Below, one piece after another: positions 1 to 7,070 of a stretch of 10,879 nucleotides of DNA (its first letter is position 1; each line of letters begins with the position of its first letter). Both the position numbers and the translations under genes were made by a program. The DNA is from Bacillota bacterium (lineage in GTDB: Bacteria > Bacillota > Sulfobacillia > RBS10-35 > JAJYVM01): NCBI GenBank assembly GCA_021792015.1, contig JAJYVM010000097.1, positions 1-10,879 on the forward strand, written 5' to 3'. Below the pieces are notes generated by a model. The model was given only the letters and a program-made list of their open reading frames with translations, was not told the DNA's origin and did not search any database.

Positions 1-2
1 AG

Positions 3-236
3 GGGGTGCGCACGGCTGTCTGCCTGCCGTGCAGCCTCGGGCTGGAGCGGGCCGCCGCCGAAGCGGACGCGATCGCGTGGGCGGAGGGGTGGACGGTCTG
101 GGCGGCCGACGGCGGCGGGCTCTATTCAGGTGCCGCCCCCGCCCTGTGGGACGGCCTTGAGGTGCTGGCGGCGATCCTGCATCCGGAGGCGTTTCCGCGG
201 GGACCCGCCCCCGCCTTGGCTCGGCGGGTGCGCTGA
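3..236 (+). CDS. Cobalamin/siderophore-type ABC transporter substrate-binding protein, C-terminal part (5' end outside window)
   Basis: The last 77 residues of a BtuF/FepB-type periplasmic-binding protein are visible; the frame is open to the left edge, so this is a partial gene. The motif LPCSLGLERAAAEA matches the family's pattern of an 'MPCGFDLER' strand followed by a helix. GWTVWAADGGGLYSG corresponds to the 'GRVYAVDGNAYFNRPGP' strand-turn, and LWDGLEVLAAILHPEAFP is the usual C-terminal helix ending in LHPE.F. These proteins bind cobalamin or ferric chelates outside the membrane and hand them to a BtuC/BtuD-type importer. The ligand cannot be decided from this part. A GTG at position 6 exists but has no properly spaced ribosome site and would cut the fold, so it is not taken as the start. 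The membrane protein gene follows after 14 bp, so the two may be co-transcribed. Family assignment rests on motif recognition over a short stretch. Confidence 0.68.
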   Translation, partial: GVRTAVCLPCSLGLERAAAEADAIAWAEGWTVWAADGGGLYSGAAPALWDGLEVLAAILHPEAFPRGPAPALARRVR

Positions 237-250
237 GCCGATAAGGTAGT

Positions 251-706
251 GTGGGCGAAAACGACCGGGACGGCCAGGATGGCCGGGGCGCGCGGCCGCA
301 GGACGCGGCGACCGGCGAGCGCTCGCAGATGGTGCGCCGCGGCCCGGGCACGGGAGAGCCATCCGCCGGCGACAGGGTCGCCGGCAATGGGAAGGCGTCG
401 GCCAACGGCAGCTTGGGCGGCAACGACAGGGGGGCGGGCAGCGCCGGCGCCAATGGCGTGGCCGGCGGCATGGGCGGGAGCAAGGGCACCGGCAAGGGCA
501 GGGGCGCCGCCAAGGGGGCGGCTCCGCCGAAGCCGCCAAAGCAGCCGAAGCCACGCCGTCGCCGGCGAAACCGCGGGGCCCTGCTGGCCTTCACGATCGG
601 GATGTTGGCCTGCCTGGCCCTGATCGCCGTCCTGCTGATCGATGCCGGCACCCTGTGCGGCATGGGCGGGTTCATCTACAAGACGATCCAGGCGTATTGC
701 CCCTGA
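251..706 (+). CDS. Gly/Asn-rich low-complexity protein with one C-terminal membrane segment
   Basis: A 151-residue protein of unrecognised family. Residues 1-90 are low complexity, rich in Gly, Ala, Asn and Asp with scattered Lys and Arg, and probably disordered. Residues 91-101 are Pro/Lys-rich (PPKPPKQPKP), followed by a basic cluster RRRRRNR (102-108). One hydrophobic segment (about 109-131, LLAFTIGMLACLALIAVLLI) follows, then a short tail of 20 residues with two Cys (136 and 150). By the positive-inside rule the long N-terminal part should be cytoplasmic and the short Cys-containing tail outside. The start is GTG at 251, with a weak ribosome site AAGG a few bases upstream; a GTG at 249 opens a different frame without a membrane segment. 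It lies 14 bp after the binding-protein gene and may be translated from the same message. Composition alone does not give a function; a tail-anchored envelope or division-associated protein is possible. Confidence refers to it being a real gene. Confidence 0.6.
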   Translation: MGENDRDGQDGRGARPQDAATGERSQMVRRGPGTGEPSAGDRVAGNGKASANGSLGGNDRGAGSAGANGVAGGMGGSKGTGKGRGAAKGAAPPKPPKQPKPRRRRRNRGALLAFTIGMLACLALIAVLLIDAGTLCGMGGFIYKTIQAYCP

Positions 707-832
707 GGCCGCGTGGCGGGGTGGAGGTGTGGCGCCGGCGGATGCGTCCGGCCCGCCAGTCGCCGGGACGGCCCTTGCCCTGCCCCGGGCCGGCCGAGAC
801 CTCGCGCGCTTGGGTCAGGGCCGGGCGCCGGT

Positions 833-865
833 CCGCACAGCGGCCGGGGGCCGGCCGCTGTGCGG
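833..865. terminator. Strong GC hairpin between convergent genes, probable terminator
   Basis: A perfect inverted repeat with arms CCGCACAGCGGCCGG and its complement (15 bp) around a 3-base GGG loop. It lies 6 bp beyond the stop of the minus-strand Cys-rich gene and 126 bp beyond the stop of the plus-strand membrane protein gene. No T-run follows on either strand, so it is not a canonical intrinsic terminator. Its position between converging genes makes a two-way terminator or mRNA 3'-end stabiliser the best reading. Nothing else is recognised in the remaining bases between 707 and 871. Confidence 0.5.
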
Positions 866-871
866 CGCCCC

Positions 872-1501
872 CTACAGCACGGGCGCAGCCGTGCACGCCG
901 CCGGGTACAGCGGCGACGGCGGGCAGCTGAAGGGCGGGTTGGGGGACACCATGCACGGCGCGGGTGTGCAGAACCCGTAGCTCGGCACCAGCAGGCTCAC
1001 CAGGGCCACCGAGGACACGAGCAGGCAGATGGTCACGTTCGAGCAGACCTGCGTGCCGAGGACGGCCACCGGGCTGACGGAGCTCGACGGCACGCTGCAG
1101 TCGATTGTGGTTCCGCTCGGCGCGCAGAGCACGATCGTCTTCATGAAGGTGAAGGTGCCGGCGAACGTGCACAGCACGGCGCCGGTGCTGGCCGTCAGGG
1201 TGTACTCGACCACGACCGTCACCATGAGCGTGACGTCGGCGAAGCCGGTGGGGGTGCCCTGCGGACTCAGGATCGGCGTGCTCCCGACCACCGTGCACGA
1301 AACCGACTGCACGGTGCCCGTGGCCGTGGCGCCCGTGGGCGTGACCTGGCAGCAGTCCGGCGGGATCGGCGTGCACACGTTGCTGTTCGTGTCGGCCTCG
1401 AAGCAGAAGTCGTAGACCTTGGTCACCTGGATGCAGTCGATCTCGGTGGGCATCGGGCAGCTGCCGCTGGGGTAGGGTCCGGGAACCACCTGGTCGGCCA
1501 C
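872..1501 (-). CDS. Cys-rich, arginine-free protein, possible spore coat/exosporium-type
   Basis: A 209-residue protein with 16 cysteines (15, 23, 33, 43, 50, 51, 69, 111, 126, 135, 153, 159, 178, 183, 193, 203), no Arg, His or Trp and only two Lys (28, 121). It is rich in Val, Thr, Ser and Pro. The N-terminal part holds the motif IDCIQVTKVYDFCF (21-34). I associate this kind of 'C-x-V-x-KVYD' start with small Cys-rich proteins of spore-forming Bacillota, but I cannot name a family. The middle part (about 60-160) looks like alternating beta strands, the stretch around 158-172 is hydrophobic, and the tail is Pro/Cys-rich. The composition fits an insoluble, disulphide-cross-linked surface or coat protein. 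GTG at 1501 is chosen because GGGGAGG stands 9 bases before it; the ATG at 1453 (MPTEIDC) lacks such a site. It diverges from the M32 gene and converges on the membrane protein gene. The coat role is an inference. Confidence 0.68.
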   Translation of the reverse strand: MADQVVPGPYPSGSCPMPTEIDCIQVTKVYDFCFEADTNSNVCTPIPPDCCQVTPTGATATGTVQSVSCTVVGSTPILSPQGTPTGFADVTLMVTVVVEYTLTASTGAVLCTFAGTFTFMKTIVLCAPSGTTIDCSVPSSSVSPVAVLGTQVCSNVTICLLVSSVALVSLLVPSYGFCTPAPCMVSPNPPFSCPPSPLYPAACTAAPVL

Positions 1502-1510
1502 TTGCGTGTT

Positions 1511-1517
1511 CCTCCCC
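1511..1517 (-). promoter_or_regulatory. Ribosome binding site of the Cys-rich protein gene
   Basis: On the minus strand this reads GGGGAGG, 9 bases before GTG at 1501. It decides the start in favour of GTG (protein beginning MADQVVPGPY) over the internal ATG at 1453. Confidence 0.7.
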
Positions 1518-1526
1518 TGAAGCCGG

Positions 1527-1542
1527 AGGCGCGATCGCGCCT
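1527..1542. promoter_or_regulatory. 16-bp perfect palindrome in the leader of the Cys-rich gene
   Basis: AGGCGCGATCGCGCCT is its own reverse complement. It sits 9 bases upstream of the ribosome binding site of the minus-strand gene, inside the 179-bp region (1502-1680) shared with the divergent M32 gene. It could be an operator for a dimeric regulator acting on one or both genes. In GC-rich DNA a palindrome of this kind can also arise by chance, and no second copy is visible in the window. Confidence 0.3.
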
Positions 1543-1680
1543 GGTCCGGTCGCATGCTATGGGCCCGCGGACCCCGTGGTGATCCGGCTTGTACGCGAGA
1601 GCGGCACCCTTGGGCATACCAGGGGAAGGCAGGAGATCGGCCCACGAAGCCGCAATGTGGGTCCGCCAGGGGGGATCCTG

Positions 1681-3192
1681 ATGCCTGAGCCCGACCTGCC
1701 GCGCCTGCAGGCGATCCTGGCTGAGGTCGAGGACCTGCAGCGCGCCGCGGCCGTGCTCGCCTGGGACCGGCAGACGTACATGCCGCCCGCTGGCGGGGCG
1801 GGGCGCGGGGAGCAGCTGGCGACCCTCCAGCGCCTGGCGCACGCCCGCTTCACCTCGCCCGAGGTGGGGGAGCTCCTCGCCGGCCTGCGGGAGTGGGCTG
1901 CCGCCCAGCCCGGCGACTCCTTCGCCGCGAGCCTGGTGCGCGTCACCCAGCGCGACTACGACCTCATGACCAAGCTGCCGACGGACCTGGTGGCCGAGAT
2001 GGCCCGGGCGGAGGCCACGGCCTTCGACGCCTGGCTGGCCGGGCGCGCCGCACGGGCGTGGACGCCCTTCGCCGCGCCGTTCGCCCGCCTGGTGGCGCTC
2101 TGCCGGCAGGCGGCCGACCACATCGGCTGGACGGAAAGCCCCTTCGATGCCCTGCTGCAGGCCCAGGAGCCCGGCATGAGCAGTGCTCAGCTCGACCGCC
2201 TCTTCGCCCGCCTCAAGGAGGTCCTGGTGCCGCTCACCCAGATGGTGGCGGACCGGGCGGACCGCGTCCGCGACGATGTCCTGGCGCAGCCGTACGACGA
2301 GGGCCGCCAGTGGGAGCTCACCCTGCAAGCCGTCGCGGCCGTCGGGTTCGACGCGACGGAGCGGGGCCGCCAGGACCGTTCCGTCCACCCGTTCACGACC
2401 AGCTTCTCCAGCGGCGACACCCGCATCACGACCCGGCTGGACGGAAACCACCTCGGCCGGGGGCTGTTCGCCTCCCTGCACGAGGCGGGGCACGGGCTCT
2501 ACGAGCAGGGCATCCCGCAGGATCTGTGGCGGACCCCGCTCGGTGCCGGCGCCTCGGGGGGCGTCCACGAGTCGCAGTCCCGCCTCTGGGAGAACGTGGT
2601 CGGCCGCAGCCGCGCCTTCTGGACCTTCTTCCTGCCGAAGGCGGCGGCCATCTTCCCGGCGCAGCTCGGGGGCGTGGACGTGGAGGCGATGTACCGCGCC
2701 GTCAACCGCGCGGGCCCGTCCCTGATCCGCGTCGAGGCCGACGAGGTGACCTACAACCTGCACATCGTCCTGCGATACGAGCTGGAGCAGGCGCTGCTGC
2801 GGGGCGATCTGGCGCCCGAGGACGTGCCGGCGGCCTGGAACGAGAAGGTGCGGGCCTACCTCGGTCTGACCCCGCCCGACGACCTTGTGGGCGCCCTCCA
2901 GGACGTGCACTGGACGTCCGGCCCCGCCGCCAGCTTCCCCGGGTACACCCTCGGCAACGTGATGTCAGTGCAGCTATACGACCAGGCGGTCCACGACCAC
3001 CCGGGCATCCCGGACGCCCTCCAGGGCGGCGACACGGAGGCACTACGGTCGTGGATGCGTAACCACGTGCATAGTCACGGACGGATTCTCACGCCGGAGG
3101 CGCTGCTGGAGCGGGAGACGGGCCGCGGGCTCGATCCCGAGCCCTACCTCCGCTACATCCAGCGCAAGTTCGCCGAGCTCTACGACCTCTAG
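1681..3192 (+). CDS. M32-family zinc metallocarboxypeptidase (Taq/Pfu type)
   Basis: A 503-residue enzyme, the usual length of the M32 family (about 500), which removes C-terminal amino acids from peptides with broad specificity in the cytoplasm. All family motifs are present: HPFT (236-239), DTRIT (246-250), the zinc site HEAGH (267-271, Glu268 catalytic) and HESQSR (296-301, Glu297 the third zinc ligand). Also present are the downstream DEVTYNLHIVLRYELE segment and GYTLGNV (421-427). The N-terminal helical part contains the typical AVLAWDRQTYMPPAGG. No signal peptide is seen. ATG at 1681 is chosen because AGGGGGG precedes it and the protein then begins where family members do; the frame is open further upstream to a GTG at 1576, but that extension looks non-coding. 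It diverges from the Cys-rich gene and ends 3 bp from the stop of the convergent S9 gene. Together with the two S9 enzymes it suggests peptide use as a nutrient. Confidence 0.97.
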   Translation: MPEPDLPRLQAILAEVEDLQRAAAVLAWDRQTYMPPAGGAGRGEQLATLQRLAHARFTSPEVGELLAGLREWAAAQPGDSFAASLVRVTQRDYDLMTKLPTDLVAEMARAEATAFDAWLAGRAARAWTPFAAPFARLVALCRQAADHIGWTESPFDALLQAQEPGMSSAQLDRLFARLKEVLVPLTQMVADRADRVRDDVLAQPYDEGRQWELTLQAVAAVGFDATERGRQDRSVHPFTTSFSSGDTRITTRLDGNHLGRGLFASLHEAGHGLYEQGIPQDLWRTPLGAGASGGVHESQSRLWENVVGRSRAFWTFFLPKAAAIFPAQLGGVDVEAMYRAVNRAGPSLIRVEADEVTYNLHIVLRYELEQALLRGDLAPEDVPAAWNEKVRAYLGLTPPDDLVGALQDVHWTSGPAASFPGYTLGNVMSVQLYDQAVHDHPGIPDALQGGDTEALRSWMRNHVHSHGRILTPEALLERETGRGLDPEPYLRYIQRKFAELYDL

Positions 3193-3195
3193 GCC

Positions 3196-4977
3196 CTAGC
3201 CGAGGCAGCGGCCGTACCAGGCGCGCACCCGGCGCAGGACGTCGAGTTGGTGCGCCCGCTCACGGAAGCCGTGGGGCTCGCGGGGGTAGATGACAAGCTC
3301 CGCCGGGCAGCCGGCGTCGCGCAGGGCCCGGTAAAAGCCGATGGCCTGGTTGACTGGCACCCGGGCGTCCTCGCGCCCGTGGAGGATCAGGGCCGGGGTG
3401 CGGGCCGCGCGCGCGAACGAGATGGGGCTGATCAGGGCCGCGGCGTGCGGGCCGCTGCCGTCCCAGGGGCGGCCGCCGCCGAGCGCCGCCTCGAACGACG
3501 GCAGGTCCGAGTTCATGACCATGCTGTTCCAGTCGCTGACGCCCGCTCCGATGACGGCGCCGCGAAAGCGCCTCGTCTGGGTGATGGCCCAGGCGGACAT
3601 GAAGCCGCCCTGGCTCCAGCCGCCGATGCCGAGGCGGTTGGGGTCGGCGATGCTGCGGGCCACGGCGGTGTCCACTGATGTGATTACGTCCTGCCAGTCC
3701 TCCCGGCCCACGCGCCCCCGGGCGGCGGCCGCGAAGGCCTCGCCGTGGCCCATGCCCCCACGGTAGTTGGGCTGGAGCACGGCATAGCCGCTGGTGGCCA
3801 GCCACTGGCTCCAGGCGGCCGCGCCCGGGCCCGGCTGGACGCCGGGGGTCACCCGGCCGTACGGGCCGCCGTGGACCAGGCAGATGAGCGGCAGAGGCAT
3901 CTTCACCGGACCCGGGGGCAGCGTCAGCACCCCGTCGAGGTCAAGGCCGTCGGCGCCCTTCCAGCGGAAGGCCTCCTGGCGGCCCCACGCCACGTCGGCG
4001 AACCCGTGGCGAGCCACGCTGCGGCCGTCGATGAGCACCTCCGGCGGGCGGTCGGGCAAGGCCACGACGGCGGCCCAGTGCTCGCCCACCACACTGGCGT
4101 CCCGCAGTTCGCCCTCTCCGAAGGAGGGCGCCCGGATGGTCGTGGCGGTGCCCGTGGCCGGATCGATCCGGCAGAGGACGGTCCCGAGGCCGCGCGCGAT
4201 CAGGAGCGCAAGGTCGTCCGGGCCGTCGCCGCAAAGCCCCGCCAGGCAGGCGTCGTCGCCGGCCGCCACGCGGACGGGCGGGTCGAGGCGGTAGAGGCAG
4301 GCCGAGGAGCACGGCCTCATGGCGACCGAGCCCGTGTGGAAGATGCCGGCCGACAGCCAGCGCAGGGCGCCGGGGGGAGCCGGCAGGCGGGCCAGGGTGC
4401 GGCCTCTCGCCGTCTCGACGGTGCACGGATGCGCCCCGGACTCCACCTCCGGCGACGAGCGCGCGACGAAGGCGATGTCCGACCCGTCCGGCGACCAGGC
4501 GAAGGCGCCGACGTGGCGCTTCTCGGCGAAGAGCGTCTCCAAGGACCCGCCCGCGGCGGCGATGGATCGCAGCCGGTGATAGGGCGGGTCCTCGCCTGCC
4601 ACCTCGGGGTCGGGCGGATCGTGGGGGTCGGGGGCGGTGAAGGCGATGCGGTCGCCGCGCGGTGACCAGGCGAAGGCGTGCACGCCGCCGGCCTCGTCCG
4701 TCAGCTGGCGGGCCTCGCCGCCGCCGGCCGCTGGCAGAAGGTAGATCTGGGCCTTGCCGGCGCGGTCGGAGCGGAAGGCCAGGGTGCGGCCATCCGGCGA
4801 CCAGCGCGGCTGGTCGTCGGCGCCCTCGCCCCAGCTGAACCGCTCGCCGTTGACCCACACGGCGCTGCGCGGGCCCTTCTTCACCACATAGGCCGCGCGG
4901 CGCCCGTCCGGCGCGAGGCGGACGTCGGAAAGCTGCGCGGCGTCGACGAGCAGCTCGGCCGTTAGCTCGATCTCCAT
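3196..4977 (-). CDS. S9-family (prolyl oligopeptidase-like) serine peptidase, acylaminoacyl-peptidase type
   Basis: A 593-residue two-domain peptidase. Residues 1 to about 330 form a TolB/WD40-like propeller with repeated blades such as WSPDGRTLAF (59-68), WSPRGDRIAF (104-113) and WSPDGSDIAF (161-170). The propeller limits access to short peptides. The C-terminal alpha/beta hydrolase has the oxyanion motif HGGPYG (369-374), NYRGGMGHGEAF, the nucleophile elbow GGWSQGG (Ser455), the acid in HGREDARVP (Asp537) and the base in EPHGF (His569). The triad is therefore intact. No signal peptide is seen, so it is probably cytoplasmic. ATG at 4977 (MEIELTAELL) is chosen because the family domain begins there; the frame is open upstream to 5358, but that part runs antisense to the neighbouring S9 gene. 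The ribosome site in front of it is poor, so translation may be weak or leaderless-like. Family members release N-terminal residues or cleave oligopeptides; exact specificity cannot be told. Confidence 0.95.
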   Translation of the reverse strand: MEIELTAELLVDAAQLSDVRLAPDGRRAAYVVKKGPRSAVWVNGERFSWGEGADDQPRWSPDGRTLAFRSDRAGKAQIYLLPAAGGGEARQLTDEAGGVHAFAWSPRGDRIAFTAPDPHDPPDPEVAGEDPPYHRLRSIAAAGGSLETLFAEKRHVGAFAWSPDGSDIAFVARSSPEVESGAHPCTVETARGRTLARLPAPPGALRWLSAGIFHTGSVAMRPCSSACLYRLDPPVRVAAGDDACLAGLCGDGPDDLALLIARGLGTVLCRIDPATGTATTIRAPSFGEGELRDASVVGEHWAAVVALPDRPPEVLIDGRSVARHGFADVAWGRQEAFRWKGADGLDLDGVLTLPPGPVKMPLPLICLVHGGPYGRVTPGVQPGPGAAAWSQWLATSGYAVLQPNYRGGMGHGEAFAAAARGRVGREDWQDVITSVDTAVARSIADPNRLGIGGWSQGGFMSAWAITQTRRFRGAVIGAGVSDWNSMVMNSDLPSFEAALGGGRPWDGSGPHAAALISPISFARAARTPALILHGREDARVPVNQAIGFYRALRDAGCPAELVIYPREPHGFRERAHQLDVLRRVRAWYGRCLG

Positions 4978-5003
4978 GGCCGCGGCTTCGGCGGCGGCGC
5001 CCG

Positions 5004-5023
5004 GACTCCTCCGCCGAGGAGTC
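5004..5023. promoter_or_regulatory. Hairpin in the divergent S9-S9 intergenic region
   Basis: Inverted repeat with arms GACTCCTC and GAGGAGTC (8 bp, perfect) and a 4-base loop CGCC. It lies within the 88-bp space (4978-5065) separating two divergent peptidase genes. Both promoters must lie in or overlap this space or the neighbouring gene starts, so the repeat may be an operator or a leader hairpin. On the minus strand it contains GGAGGAG, but this is about 30 bases before the ATG at 4977, too far for a ribosome site. No clear -10/-35 pair was recognised. Confidence 0.3.
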
Positions 5024-5065
5024 GGGTGCTCGGGTGCCGAACTCAGCCAAGGGGGGTGTCCGGCC

Positions 5066-7018
5066 ATGCGGCCCCTGGTACCGGCCGATGTGCTGCGTCT
5101 GCGGGCCGTTTCCGACGTGCAGGTCTCGCCGGACGGGGCCCGGGTCGCCCACGTGGTCGAGTGGTGCGATCCGGAGGCGGACACCATGCGCTCCGCCGTG
5201 TGGGTCGACGGGCAGCGCGCCACCTGGGGCGGCCGCCGCGAGGGCGCGCCGCGCTGGTCGCCGGACGGTCGCAGCCTCTGCTTCGTCTCGGACCGCTCCG
5301 GGCGGCCGGAGCTCTGGCTGCTGCCGGCGGGCACCGGCGGGGAGGCGCGCCAGGTCACGGACAGCCCCTACGCGCCGGAGCAGCCGGCCTGGTCGCCGGA
5401 TGGGCGCACGCTGCTGTACATCGCGCGAAAGGTGGAGCGGTCCGAGTACGTAAGGCCTCAGGTGGTTACACGTCTGCGCTATCTGCTGAATGGTCGCCAC
5501 TATGTGGGTGACGGCTTTTGGCAGGTGTTCTCGGTCCCGGCCGCCGGCGGGCCGTCGCGCCAGCTGACGGCGGACGGCTGGCACCACCTCCACCCCGCCT
5601 GGTCGCCGGACGGGCGGCGCATCGCCTTCTGCACCACGCGCAACCCCGACTGGGACCTGGAGTGGGTGTGGGATGTCCACACGGCCGATGCCGCCGACGG
5701 CGGCGATCTCCGCCGGGTGACCGCAGGCGGTGGGGTCTGCCTCGCGCCGTCGTTCTCCCCGGACGGAAGCCAGATCGCCTACCTCTTCAATGGCAACCCG
5801 ACGACCGGGAGCACGGCGGACTACCACGTCTGGGTGGTGCCCGCGGGGGGCGGGCGGGGACGCGATCTCACATGCGACCTGGACCGTGGCGCCCTCGGCC
5901 GCGAGCCTCCCGCCGCCCAACCCGCGCCGCTCTGGTCGCCGGACGGCGCCCACATCACGTGGGTGTGCCGCGACGGCGGCGTGGCCAGGCTGGTGCGCAC
6001 GTCGCTGGCGGCGGACGGCGACCCGGGCGCCCTGGGGGAGGCGGCGTTCGCCCCGGCCGGCCGGGCGCCGAACGGGCGGCACGAGGCGCTGGGGCCCGGG
6101 GACGGTGCCGCCGCCTGGCCGAGCGCATCCGCGGACGGGCGGCGACTGGTGTTCGCGTTCAGCGATGCCCACCACCCGGCCGAGGCGTATGATGCCGACG
6201 GACACCGCCTGAGCGCGGAGAACGCGTGGCTGGACGAGGTGCGCACGGTCGCGCCGCAGCGCCTGCGCCTGCCCACCGACGACGGGCTCGGCTTCGAGTG
6301 CCTGCTCTGGTTGCCGGAGGGGGCATCCGGACCCCATGCCACGCTGGTGGAGATCCACGGCGGGCCGCACGGCGCGACGGGCCCCGCCTTCTCCGCCCGC
6401 CAGCAGATGCTGGTGGGGGCGGGCTTCGCCGTGGTTGCCGTGAACTACCGCGGCTCCGCCGGCTACGGCCAGGCCTTCGCCGACCGGATCCACGGCAATT
6501 GGGGCGTTTTGGAGCACGCGGACTGCATGGCGGCCGTCGACCACCTGGTGACGGCAGGCTTGGCCGACCCGGCGCGCCTCGGCGTCTTCGGCGGCTCGTA
6601 CGGCGGCTATATGACCAATTACGTAATCACCCATACGGAACGGTTTGGCGCCGCGGTCAGCATGTCCACGATCGCCAGCCTGCAGACCCTGGCCTACACG
6701 ATCGACCACTGGGAGTCGATCGCCACCGACCAGGGCGGCCCGCCCTACGCGCAGCCCGAATACTACGCGGCGCATTCGCCCATCACGCACGTGGCCCGGG
6801 TGAGCACCCCGCTGCTCATCCTCCACGGCGAGCGGGACGACACCTGCCCGGTCGGCGAGGCCGACCAATTCTTCGCGGCGCTGCGCATGCAACGCAAGGA
6901 GGCAATGCTGGTGCGCTATCCAGGGGAGGCCCACGGCTTCATGCTCGGCGGGCGGCCGCAAACGCGGCGCGACGCCCATGCGCGGCTGCTGGCCTGGTTC
7001 GTGGAGCACCTCGGCTGA
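5066..7018 (+). CDS. S9-family (prolyl oligopeptidase-like) serine peptidase, second paralogue
   Basis: A 650-residue peptidase with the same architecture as its divergent neighbour but clearly a different subgroup. The propeller (about 10-390) has blades with WSPDG at 64-68, 109-113, 179-183 and 290-294, plus FSPDG at 230-234. The catalytic domain carries HGGPHG (431-436), NYRGSAGYGQAF, the nucleophile motif GGSYGGYM (Ser511), the acid in HGERDDTCP (Asp591) and the base in EAHGF (His623). The triad is complete, and the sequence resembles the acylaminoacyl-peptidase/dipeptidyl-peptidase-like branch (S9C). There is no signal peptide. ATG at 5066 is supported by AAGGGGGG about 8 bases upstream and by the start of homologous sequence (RPLVPADVLRL). 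The product would cleave short peptides in the cytoplasm, complementing the M32 carboxypeptidase. The divergent arrangement over 88 bp suggests joint control with the other S9 gene. Substrate preference is not determinable here. Confidence 0.96.
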   Translation: MRPLVPADVLRLRAVSDVQVSPDGARVAHVVEWCDPEADTMRSAVWVDGQRATWGGRREGAPRWSPDGRSLCFVSDRSGRPELWLLPAGTGGEARQVTDSPYAPEQPAWSPDGRTLLYIARKVERSEYVRPQVVTRLRYLLNGRHYVGDGFWQVFSVPAAGGPSRQLTADGWHHLHPAWSPDGRRIAFCTTRNPDWDLEWVWDVHTADAADGGDLRRVTAGGGVCLAPSFSPDGSQIAYLFNGNPTTGSTADYHVWVVPAGGGRGRDLTCDLDRGALGREPPAAQPAPLWSPDGAHITWVCRDGGVARLVRTSLAADGDPGALGEAAFAPAGRAPNGRHEALGPGDGAAAWPSASADGRRLVFAFSDAHHPAEAYDADGHRLSAENAWLDEVRTVAPQRLRLPTDDGLGFECLLWLPEGASGPHATLVEIHGGPHGATGPAFSARQQMLVGAGFAVVAVNYRGSAGYGQAFADRIHGNWGVLEHADCMAAVDHLVTAGLADPARLGVFGGSYGGYMTNYVITHTERFGAAVSMSTIASLQTLAYTIDHWESIATDQGGPPYAQPEYYAAHSPITHVARVSTPLLILHGERDDTCPVGEADQFFAALRMQRKEAMLVRYPGEAHGFMLGGRPQTRRDAHARLLAWFVEHLG

Positions 7019-7070
7019 TATGCGGCGGACAAGACGCATGCGGACGAAGGTGGTGCCATACGCTTTCCAC

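Noticed and set aside
126..554. Minus-strand 142-codon frame at the left end
   Set aside because: Cys/Arg/Pro-rich translation opposite the binding-protein and membrane-protein genes, with no recognisable motif.
1576..1680. N-terminal extension of the M32 gene from GTG at 1576
   Set aside because: The extension has no family similarity and no ribosome site; ATG at 1681 has a good one and matches the family's N-terminus.
1423..2910. Minus-strand open frame of 495 codons over the M32 gene
   Set aside because: Antisense to a fully motif-supported M32 carboxypeptidase; low-complexity translation.
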